DNA from: Chrysochromulina tobinii
Taxonomy: Eukaryota > Haptophyta > Prymnesiales > Chrysochromulinaceae
DNA length: 17,891 bases
NCBI GenBank assembly: GCA_001275005.1
Contig: JWZX01002549.1
Coordinates: 1 to 17,891 of the forward strand
Reading direction: 5' to 3'
How positions within the stretch are numbered: position 1 is the stretch's first letter; the number at the start of each line of letters is the position of its first letter. The position numbers were made by a program, and so were the translations under genes. The notes under the pieces are model-generated. The model had not been told where the DNA came from, did no database searches, and worked only from the letters and a program-made list of their open reading frames with translations. Below are positions 7,650 to 15,260 of the stretch, piece by piece.

Positions 7650-8726
7650 ATGAGGCTGAGTCATATTTCGCGACGCGCCATCTTTCGCGGGCACGCGGTA
7701 GTCATCGTTTGGACCGGCAGCGCCCTTGGTGCGGCTGCACTCCTGCACCATCGGCGTCAGCAGAGCAGCACCACGCATCGGCGGCCGCGGAGCAGCAGCA
7801 CGGGTGTCGGCAGCACCGTGCACTGCGCAACGGAGCGGATTGAATCAGCGGCAGCGACAGCAGCACAAACCGCCTCAAGGTTATCCGCAGCCGAGCTGCG
7901 GCGTATCGTGCATGAGGCCGCGGCAGCGATACACGAGACAGCAGCTGCGACGGCGGCGCAAACCGCCTCGGGCTTTTCCACGCGGCAGGCGATCCGATCG
8001 ACCGACGAGCTGCGGCGCATCGTTCACGAAACCGCGGCAGCAACGGCGGCGCAAACCGCCTCGGGCTTCTCGGCGGGGCAGGCGTTCCGATCCACCGACG
8101 AGCTGCGGCGCATCGTGCACGAGACTCTGGTCAGCCGGTCGCGCAGGTTGTGGGCCGGCGGCGTCGCCGTAGCCGCGGTGCTCGGTGTCACCATGTTCAT
8201 CTACCGCAAGGAGACGAAGCAAGCGGTGGCGACGGAGCTCTCTGACGTGGCATCGCGCTCGCTCGGCGACGAAAAGGTCCAGGCACAGGCGCAGATGGCC
8301 ACGATCCAGACACTCAAAGGGTTACTAGAGCACAAGGAGACAGTGCAGCGCTCCGCCGACTTCCTCGCGAGCGTGGCCCAGCACGAGCAGACGAAGGAGG
8401 CGCTAGTGGAGCTGCTCGTGCAGGCACTCAAGACTCGGGCGGTCGTCGACGAAGCGCTTGCGCTCACTCTGTGGGTCCTCAACAACGATGCGGCGCGCGA
8501 GAACCTCGTGGGTGCACTCGTCTCGGCGTTATGCTCCGACCGCTTCCAGGACGCCGCCAGCGACTTCGTCGTGCGCTTCTTCGCGCGGGAGGAGGTGCAG
8601 GACGCCGTAGCGACGCTGCTCAAGGACGCGAGCTTGAACGTCCTGCAGGAGCCCAACCTTCAGGCGAAGACCTCGGAACACCTGTGGATGGCAGTCAAAG
8701 GTCTCGTGTATACGCCCAGGCCGCCC

Positions 8727-8777
<51 letters not shown>

Positions 8778-9296
8778 GCCTCCTCGGGCGCGGGCAACGG
8801 CGCCTCCACACTGCGCCGTGCGCAGTCCGCGACGGACCCCATACCAGCCGCCGAGGCGGAGGCGCAGCTTGCACAACAGATCGTCGGCCAACAAAGCAGC
8901 TTGCGTAACACGCCGTCGGGCAACACGCCGGCGGCCGCGGCATTAGAGCCACTGCTTCGGCGTGCGAGCAGCGAGAACGCGGCCCGCTTCGCGCGCGGCG
9001 AGGCGGCGGGTGAGAGAGGCACGCCGACTGCCGCCACGGGCGTGGGTGTCCCTCCGGTGCCTTCCCCTCCCGCGATCACGGAGAGTGCAACCGCTGCTGC
9101 AGCCGCGACGGTCACCGATGCAGCCGATCCCAAGGTTGGTGCAGCCGCGGCCGCGGCGGCCGCCACCGGCCTGGACCCGGCAGACCCGACGGCGTCCATG
9201 ACTGGTGCACCATCGGCCTCCGCTCCCTACACCTTCGACACCACTTCTCCGATTGGAGGTCCACTAACTGGGACGTCCTCGCAGCCAACGTCGTAG
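7650..9296 (+). CDS. Unknown membrane protein with 31-aa repeats and polyQ
   Basis: I do not recognise a family for this 548-residue protein. The N-terminus is basic with a hydrophobic run (HAVVIVWTGSALGAAALL, 15-32) that could be a mitochondrial or secretory signal, or a membrane anchor. Residues 74-158 hold three copies of a 31-residue unit ending in ELRRIVHE. A second hydrophobic helix follows at 168-185 (WAGGVAVAAVLGVTMFIY). Residues 190-350 are predicted all-helical with a repeating pattern such as 'DEALALTLWVLNNDAARENL' (267-286) and 'EVQDAVATLLKDA', reminiscent of armadillo-like helix pairs. Then come a Q15 tract (361-375) and a low-complexity Ala/Ser/Thr/Pro tail. The ATG at 7650 is the first in frame. 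Two membrane segments with a short helical repeat between them suggest an organelle envelope protein; this is inference. Confidence 0.7.
7869..8123 (+). repeat. Tandem repeat, 93-bp period (31-residue unit)
   Basis: Units start at codons 74, 105 and 136 of the membrane protein. Copies 2 and 3 are nearly identical: TASGFS, four variable residues, RSTDELRRIVHE, TAAATAAQ. Copy 1 lacks the QAxRSTD part but has an extra AAAAIHE after ELRRIVHE, so its length is still 31. The DNA CAAACCGCCTC recurs at exactly 93-bp spacing (7866, 7959, 8052). Confidence 0.85.
8730..8774 (+). repeat. (CAG)15 microsatellite coding polyglutamine
   Basis: Fifteen uninterrupted CAG triplets encode Q361-Q375. The lack of CAA interruptions makes the tract prone to length change between strains. 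It sits exactly at the border between the helical region and the low-complexity tail. Confidence 0.97.
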
Positions 9297-9567
9297 ATTA
9301 GGACTAGGCAAAGAATCGTGTCGTCGGAAGTAGGCAGTCATGCCCGGATGTCGCATGCATGCTTAGCGGGGGCCGGCGAGCAGTATGTTGGCATGTGAGG
9401 CACATGGGGTCGACACATGGGGTTGTAGAACACGGGGTTCCGAAATCTCGAATGCGTACAACCGATATCGTGTCGCGGTATGGAGTGCAGCTGCAGGCTC
9501 CAGCCGATGCTCGAGAGATTCCTAATCTTCGTAATGGCTAAGTGAACTGAGTCCTAAGTAACATACT
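9297..9567. other. Convergent intergenic DNA
   Basis: This stretch lies between the stops of the membrane protein (+) and the myosin (-). CACATGGGGT occurs twice, near 9400-9410 and 9414-9423, with a weaker CACGGGGTT near 9431. GGAG and CTCC flank a GCAGCTGC palindrome at 9482-9501. No gene was found. Confidence 0.4.
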
Positions 9568-12500
9568 CTACGTATAGGTTGCGCCAGGCGCAGAGGAGGC
9601 CACACCCGAGCCGCGGCAGAGGGCCACAAACAAGGAAAGCAGCGGCAAAGCAGTCACGGCGAGCGCGACCCAATCGTCAACCTCCATCGAGCTCGTGATC
9701 GCGGCGACCTCTGGGGGCACCGGCACGCCTCCGTGGACCACGATCCACTCGATGAGGAAGATTCCCCCCCAGGAGGCGAAGAGGAGTGCGAGGATGCCGA
9801 GCCCGAGCGCCCGTTTCGTCAGCTCGTCGAGCGGCTCCTCGAGCGCCCGCTTCGAAGTCGTGGGCGTCATGTTGGGCGTCCGGCTGCTGCCATGCTCGCC
9901 GCCGCCACTGCCGCGCGGCCGACGCAGAGGGGACGGAGATTCGGCAATGGTGATAGCGACCTGCTTAGCCGTAGGCGAGAGAGCCCCGAAGCGATGGCGC
10001 AATCCGGCGTCGTGTTGGGCGAGGCCGGACGAGCCCGCAGATGTGCCCAACACGACGCCGGCGCCCAGCGGCGGCGAAGCGAGCTTCCACTGCCAATCGG
10101 CGAACAGGAAGCGGTGAAGGGCGGGATCGAGGGCGAGGTCGGCCGGTAGACCCTTGGTCGCGGCGACATACTGCGCGGCCGTCGGCAGGAAGAGAGGCAG
10201 CCGCGGCCACGTGCTCTCGATGCGGGCTTGGCGGCTGGCCTCGGTGGCGGTAAGCTCCATACCCGGCTGCTGCTGCATACCCCGGCCGGCCTCGTTGGCG
10301 GTACGCTGCAGCATCTCTGGGGGTGCCTCTGTCTTCGCCTTGGCTGCCTTCGCCTTCGCCGCCGCCTCCTTTTTGGCCAACACCTTGGCCGCGCGTGCCT
10401 CTGCATCCGCACGCACCCGGGCCGCGCTCTCCTCGGCCTCGCGCTCTGACCTGTACCGCGCTTCCTCGGCCTCGCGCATCTCTGCTGCTCGCCTCGCACG
10501 ATGCGCCGCCGCCGCCGCCACGGCGCGCCGCAGTTGGCTCACTCCACGCTTGAAGAGCAGGTACCGGTAGGCCGACTCCAATAAGAGGTGCCTCGCGCGC
10601 TGCTTGCGCCGACGCAGCTTGCGTCGTTTCGCAAAGCGACGGAGGCCATGGAGGATCACCAGGCGGGCCCATCGGCGTGAGGATTGCGCTTGCAATCGAG
10701 CTTCCAACTCTGGCAGCACCCGCTCTGGCGGTAGGCTGAGCATCCTTTCCAGAAAGGCCGCGCGCCCAAGCCTGAGGAACACACGCGTCTTCCCGAGTAC
10801 ATAGTCGGAGCCTTCCTTGAGCTCTTCCGCCGACAGAAGAGCCTCGACCAACTCCCGTGGCCCAACGGACGCGAGGCTGGCGAGACTGTGCGGAGGCCGC
10901 GGCGCGCCACGTGGTACGCTTCCTCCCTTCCTCTGTGTGCCCGCGAGCGTCAAAGTACGATCCGCCGCGTCTTTTGGCTGCTCGGCAAGCTGCCGGAGCA
11001 GGGGCGAATATCGAAGGTGCACCTCTGCGTACCCTATGCGATGGGGGTATCCCTGCTTGATCAGGCTGACCGCCTGCAGCACGCCCTGCTGCCGAAGCTG
11101 GCGCAGGCTATATGCGCGCTCGTGCACCCGGGGCGCCAGGCGCGCATTCGGCTTGATGCACTTGATGAAGAAGTTGTGCACGTCGCGATCCGGGTCGAGG
11201 GATGCGAGCAGCTCAGCGAGACGAAGGCGATGGCCCTCGGAGAGCGTTCGAGGGCCACGCGAAGCGCCTCGCAAGGGGAGCGCCGAGCTGGGCGTAGTTG
11301 GGGTGCGAGGCGGGGTGCCGCCGCCGCCGACGCCGGCGGCGCTGGCACCGCCGCCACTGATGCTGCAGCTGCTGCGGCTGTCACCGTCCAAGCCCAACTC
11401 GGCGCGCAGCTGGGTTGCCTGTCGCTCGACGAGCGCGTTCAACGCCGGGGTGAGCTCATCGCGGTTCTTGTGGACGAACCCCACAGCAGAGTACTGGACG
11501 CGGCTGTGGAAGTGAGCGAGTTGGAAGCCCTCGTCTGGTGCGAGGGCACGCAGCTGGGCAGCGGAGGGCGCGGGGCGCAAGAGCAGACCCACGCCGCTCG
11601 CTGCGCCACATTCTCCAAAGAGCTCCTGCACAAAGCGCTGGTCCTTGCCGCTCTGCATCCGGCATTGAGCCTCGAGCAGCCCAAAGAGGCTGGGCGGCCG
11701 GCGCATCCCCGGAGTCGGTGCGAGAGTCGACCGAGGCCCCTCGAGCAACACAAGGAGCGCCTCGTTATCCTCGCATGGCAGCGCACGCGTCGCCCTGAGC
11801 ACCGCTTCGGCCACACCCTCGGCCCGCTGGGCGTTCTCATCCTCGCGAATCGTGCACCGTAGGAAATGCTGGTGCAGCTTCTCATTGGTGTAGTTGATCA
11901 GCAGCTGCTCGAGCGAGTTGGTCGCGAGCACTTCGAAGCCGAAGACGTCCAGCAGCGCCACACCGCGGCCCACTGGCATCGCGCCGGCGCCGGCGCCGCC
12001 ACGCCCGCTGCCACTCGGGGTCAACGACGTCTCGGCCGGGGCGAGCCGCGCGTTGATGAGGCCTAGCGTGGCGTCGAAGGCGGCCTGATAGAGCGCCATC
12101 GCGAGCGCGTCGCGTAAGGCGCACGCCTGCTCGGCCGTGTTCGCCTTGGTCAGCGTCATGCCGGTGCGGGGGCTCGCGATGCTCTGGCTCAACAGGAACG
12201 GGTGCACATCCTCTCCTAACAGCTTTGTGAGAGACGAGATGCAGCGCGGGTCGGCAGGCGGCGGAGGATCACCCGGCAGGGCGCCGGACACAAAGGCGAG
12301 CTCCCCCAGCGCGAGCACCGCGCGTAGCACACGCAGCAGCGCCGACTGCGCCTTGGTGCCCATGCCGAGCTGCTTGAGCGCTGAGAGGAGCTTGTCATAG
12401 CCGGCCGCGCCTGCCTTCATGGCCGCATCCTTGGACGCGGCTGCACCACTCGACTCGCGCGCGTCGTATCGAGCGCCCGTCGTATCGAGCGAGCGGCCGG

Positions 12501-13503
12501 CAGCGCCTGCCGCCGCCGCCCCGCTGGCGCCCGGCTCAAGCCGCGGCCGCTCCTCCACGTCCTGCAGATAATGGTACGCGCCCGGCTCCATCGCAGAGCC
12601 GTCTGCCAGCAGCGTCGCGGGATGGCCACCGCCGCCGCCCATGCGCAGGAAGCCGTTGGAGCGGGTACCGGCGAGCATGTAGTAGAGGACGTGGAAGTTG
12701 CATTCGCCGCGCGCAAACGAGCACAGCCGGCATTTCTCGAGCAGGAAGCATGTTGTGGTAGCTCCCTGGAGAACGATCGGGGAGGAAGGGTCCGCTGCAG
12801 GCTCCACCTGCAATAGCACGTGCTTCCCGAAGCGCGATGAGTTGCTGTTGGCGACCATCTGCGCGTTGCCGAGTGCCTCGAGCACGGTCGTCGACGCGAG
12901 CACGCCCTCGCGCACCGCGCTCGCGCGCGCCTTTGCCTCTGCGTGTATTGCTGTCCTCGCCTCGCCCGCGGACGCGCGCCACACAAGGTACTGGAGCACG
13001 CATCGCATCGCCTCTGTCTTGCCCGCGCCGGACTCGCCGCTCACGAGCACGGAGACGCAACGCTGTCGATGCAACCGCATGCACGCTGCCTCGGCCACCG
13101 CGTACGTGTGCGGCACCGACGTGCCAAGCTCGTGCGCGCGCCCGCGGAAGCGCTCCATTGCGGCCTCACCAAAAAGGCCGTCCACGCCCTCGCACGGGTT
13201 GACCGAGAGCAGCTGGCTGGCCCCCACCCAGGTGTAGATCTGACCCCGAGTGGCGCGCTCGAGCGTGCTGTGAAGCAGAGCGGGCTCGTTCAGATTGACG
13301 AGGCCGCAGGCGTCATCTGGATGAGAAGCCTTGCTATCGTTGGCGAGGTGCAGTTCGGAGAGCTTGCTCGACACGAGCGCGCCACCAGCCGTCGGAGCGA
13401 CGTTGCACCGGTCATCCCCGGTCACCTCGGTGATTTTGCCGTGGCTCCACGGCTCTGGGCCGAACCAGACCTCGCTCCCAGCCACCAGCGCGACACCCGC
13501 CAT
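9568..13503 (-). CDS. Unconventional myosin with a C-terminal pair of membrane helices
   Basis: One uninterrupted exon encodes 1311 residues. An SH3-like N-terminal segment (AGSEVWFGPEPW, about 8-19) precedes a full motor: P-loop GESGAGKT (156-163), switch I NSNSSRFGK (219-227), switch II LLDVFGFE (517-524), INYTNEKLHQHF (536-547), actin-binding HNFFIKCIKPN (776-786) and converter GKTRVFLR (904-911). Gly/Ala-rich inserts interrupt the motor at about 325-370 and in loop 2 (705-750). A basic IQ-like lever arm (943-1000) and a charged helix (1000-1060) follow. The tail has an aromatic block (1126-1140) and two hydrophobic helices (about 1232-1254 and 1278-1296) separated by a polar loop, ending ten or so residues from the C-terminus. 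All nucleotide-binding residues are intact, so it should be an active actin motor, probably membrane-attached. The ATG at 13503 was chosen; 13533 is also in frame. Upstream codons come from a CA repeat and are unlikely to be translated. Confidence 0.93.
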   Translation of the reverse strand: MAGVALVAGSEVWFGPEPWSHGKITEVTGDDRCNVAPTAGGALVSSKLSELHLANDSKASHPDDACGLVNLNEPALLHSTLERATRGQIYTWVGASQLLSVNPCEGVDGLFGEAAMERFRGRAHELGTSVPHTYAVAEAACMRLHRQRCVSVLVSGESGAGKTEAMRCVLQYLVWRASAGEARTAIHAEAKARASAVREGVLASTTVLEALGNAQMVANSNSSRFGKHVLLQVEPAADPSSPIVLQGATTTCFLLEKCRLCSFARGECNFHVLYYMLAGTRSNGFLRMGGGGGHPATLLADGSAMEPGAYHYLQDVEERPRLEPGASGAAAAGAAGRSLDTTGARYDARESSGAAASKDAAMKAGAAGYDKLLSALKQLGMGTKAQSALLRVLRAVLALGELAFVSGALPGDPPPPADPRCISSLTKLLGEDVHPFLLSQSIASPRTGMTLTKANTAEQACALRDALAMALYQAAFDATLGLINARLAPAETSLTPSGSGRGGAGAGAMPVGRGVALLDVFGFEVLATNSLEQLLINYTNEKLHQHFLRCTIREDENAQRAEGVAEAVLRATRALPCEDNEALLVLLEGPRSTLAPTPGMRRPPSLFGLLEAQCRMQSGKDQRFVQELFGECGAASGVGLLLRPAPSAAQLRALAPDEGFQLAHFHSRVQYSAVGFVHKNRDELTPALNALVERQATQLRAELGLDGDSRSSCSISGGGASAAGVGGGGTPPRTPTTPSSALPLRGASRGPRTLSEGHRLRLAELLASLDPDRDVHNFFIKCIKPNARLAPRVHERAYSLRQLRQQGVLQAVSLIKQGYPHRIGYAEVHLRYSPLLRQLAEQPKDAADRTLTLAGTQRKGGSVPRGAPRPPHSLASLASVGPRELVEALLSAEELKEGSDYVLGKTRVFLRLGRAAFLERMLSLPPERVLPELEARLQAQSSRRWARLVILHGLRRFAKRRKLRRRKQRARHLLLESAYRYLLFKRGVSQLRRAVAAAAAHRARRAAEMREAEEARYRSEREAEESAARVRADAEARAAKVLAKKEAAAKAKAAKAKTEAPPEMLQRTANEAGRGMQQQPGMELTATEASRQARIESTWPRLPLFLPTAAQYVAATKGLPADLALDPALHRFLFADWQWKLASPPLGAGVVLGTSAGSSGLAQHDAGLRHRFGALSPTAKQVAITIAESPSPLRRPRGSGGGEHGSSRTPNMTPTTSKRALEEPLDELTKRALGLGILALLFASWGGIFLIEWIVVHGGVPVPPEVAAITSSMEVDDWVALAVTALPLLSLFVALCRGSGVASSAPGATYT

Positions 13504-13587
13504 CGGTCCAAAAAGGCGCTGCGTTGAGCACATCTGTCCCGAAGAGCACAATAGGACATGATAGGAGCAAACTTGCACATTAAGCAC

Positions 13588-13757
13588 ATATGTGTGTGCA
13601 TGTGTGTGTGCATGTGTGTGTGCATGCACATGGTGCCGTTCATGCGCGTCGTGCCGAGCTGCATCGTGTGCGACACCCCGCCGATATGCTTAGTTCATGC
13701 TGCTCTGCGCGGAGCCTGCATATGTGTGTGCATATGTGTGTGCATGCACATGGTGCC
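13588..13757. repeat. TG-rich microsatellite present as two copies 120 bp apart
   Basis: Runs of TGTGTGTGCATG at 13591-13624 and 13730-13744 end in the same block TGCATGCACATGGTGCC (13621-13637 and 13741-13757). The exact 120-bp offset and the shared non-repetitive end show duplication and not two independent microsatellites. The repeat lies in the 5' flank of the myosin gene. Confidence 0.8.
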
Positions 13758-13810
13758 ATGTGCTGCCTGGTCACATGTGCCCGGTGCGGCACGGCACTGC
13801 GGGGGCACAC

Positions 13811-13845
13811 TGGTACTAGTACTGGTACTAGTACCGGTACTCGCT
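13811..13845. repeat. Palindromic 12-bp tandem repeat
   Basis: GGTACTAGTACT, GGTACTAGTACC and GGTAC follow one another. GGTACTAGTACC (13824-13835) is a perfect palindrome. The array sits 17 bp beyond the GT25 stop codon, in its 3' flank. Confidence 0.85.
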
Positions 13846-13861
13846 CCCAGCCACCCGCAGC

Positions 13862-15062
13862 TCATACGGTGACCCTGGCGAGCGGCTTGAGTGGCGGCAG
13901 CCGTCTCTGCGGCCACGTGAGCGCTCGAATGAGCAGATAGAAGAGGGCCGAATAGCCAAGCGTCGTGTAGAGCAAGAGCTCGCCGTAGCTCGAGTGGCGG
14001 AGCAACACAGAAGCGATGATGAGTAGAAGCCCCGTGAAGAACACACGCCCCGAGGTGAGCAGGAGCTTGCCCACCTTGACGAGCGGAGCGTTCCACGCCC
14101 ACGCAAAGTCGGTGCCCGTGTAGTCGTCCACCACCAAATTAGGCAACCACGAGCGATCGGCGGCGCCGCCGATCGTCGTGTCGCCGTGCGTCTGCTTCGC
14201 CAGCAGCGGGTGCACCGCGAAGAGGCGCACCCCCCGTGTACCCCATGCGATGACGTCGACGTGGTAGGACGCTTTGGGAGAGGACGCGAGCAGCTTGCGC
14301 GCGCCGGCCGGCGACACCGCGTATGCATGCGTCCCAAACGGTCGTAGCGGCTCATGCAGAAGCTTGCTGTGATTGCGCGGCCAGCGCATGCCGCCGGCAA
14401 TACACGAGTGTAGTAGGTTGATCCAATAGTACCTGCGAGCGGTGAAGGCGATGGTCGGCGTGAGGCGAGACGCACGGCACCGAGCTGCGTCACAGTGCGG
14501 GCGACGGGCGGGCCGCGGCACGCATGCGCGTGCAAGCACCTCGGGTGGACTGCACCGAGAGCCCCGACGAGGAGCACGTCCCAATCGTCGGGAAGCTCCT
14601 TGATGGCTGCGCTGAGCACGGCGTTGAAATCGTCGGCGAGGACGACTGAGGGCGCGGGAGATGTCGCGAGACACGTGCACACGGGCAGTGAGAGAGTGCC
14701 TCATCATTCAGCTTTGTTTGGAAGGTGGCGATGAGGGACGCACCATCATCTTCGAAGACAAGCACCGGCTCGCCCATCTCGACGCACTTTTGCCAGCATG
14801 ACCGGTGCGATAGAAAGCAGCCCATCATTCCGCGCGTCATGAGCAAGCGTCCCAACGCCGTCACATTCTGCTTCATCTGCTCGTCGGTGAGCAGCTTGCC
14901 GTCGCACGCTGGAGCGCGCAGGAAGCGGACGTTCTGCACCTCGAATTGCTCCTTGACGGACTCATAGCGCTCGCGGTGCCGTGGCAAGTTGATGAGCAGC
15001 GCCTTGGGCACCTTTGCCGCGAACGCAACTGCGAAGAGCAGCAAATGACGAAGCATTCGCAT
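13862..15062 (-). CDS. GT25-family glycosyltransferase, three exons
   Basis: Exons 15062-14744, 14645-14540 and 14432-13862 join to 331 residues. GT25 enzymes transfer galactose or glucose; relatives include bacterial LPS galactosyltransferases and animal collagen galactosyltransferases. Evidence: after a hydrophobic leader (MRMLRHLLLFAVAFAA), 'KALLINLPRHRERY' (20-33), 'GCFLSHRSCW' (81-90), the acidic 'VFEDDVVLADDF' (102-113, formed across the first splice), 'DDWDVLLVGALG' (126-137) and, across the second splice, 'YYWINLLHSCIAGGM' (143-157) then 'FGTHAYAVSPAGARKLL' (174-190). The C-terminus has two hydrophobic helices (about 271-286 and 294-310), unusual for GT25 and suggesting anchoring in the ER or Golgi. 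The start was chosen at the ATG giving the leader; an upstream GTG in frame is ignored. It lies between the myosin, 358 bp away on the same strand, and the divergent RNase T2 gene. Confidence 0.85.
14433..14539 (-). other. Second intron of the GT25 gene (107 bp)
   Basis: On the minus strand the donor is CCCGAG|GTGCTT and the acceptor GCTCGCAG|GTACTA, a phase-2 junction encoding HPR|YYWIN. Without splicing the frame never reaches the YYWINLLHS block. The acceptor is well placed; the donor is the best of a few possible sites. Confidence 0.75.
14646..14743 (-). other. First intron of the GT25 gene (98 bp)
   Basis: On the minus strand the donor is GATGATG|GTGCGT and the acceptor GCCCTCAG|TCGTCC, a phase-1 junction that restores EDDVVLADDF, the expected GT25 acidic block. 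The unspliced frame runs into a low-quality arginine/serine-rich reading. Confidence 0.88.
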
Positions 15063-15260
15063 TGAAAAATCCAGATAACTATCAGATCTCACCCTGGGGG
15101 ATTTCTCCGTAAAAGTGTGAGATTGAGTCGTACGTCGTTCGGCTACGCACACGATCGTTTCGATGCAGTTTAGTGTTCATATGTTGAAGCATGAACACCG
15201 TCGGAAGTAGCGTTCGGAAGCACCGGTGGCGGAGCTGCTCGCCTCGCCCTGCAGGTGCTT
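15063..15260. promoter_or_regulatory. Divergent promoter with an 8-bp inverted repeat
   Basis: These 198 bp separate the GT25 start (-) and the RNase T2 start (+). GTGTTCAT at 15173-15180 and ATGAACAC at 15191-15198 form a perfect 8-bp inverted repeat with a 10-bp centre. The frame upstream of the RNase T2 ATG is open from 15195 and hydrophobic just before it, so part of this stretch could be coding if a non-ATG start or an upstream exon is used. Confidence 0.4.

Noticed and set aside
13504-13629. An N-terminal extension of myosin beginning MHAHTHAHT
   Set aside because: It is encoded by the TG/CA microsatellite. Two in-frame ATGs just before the SH3-like segment are better starts.
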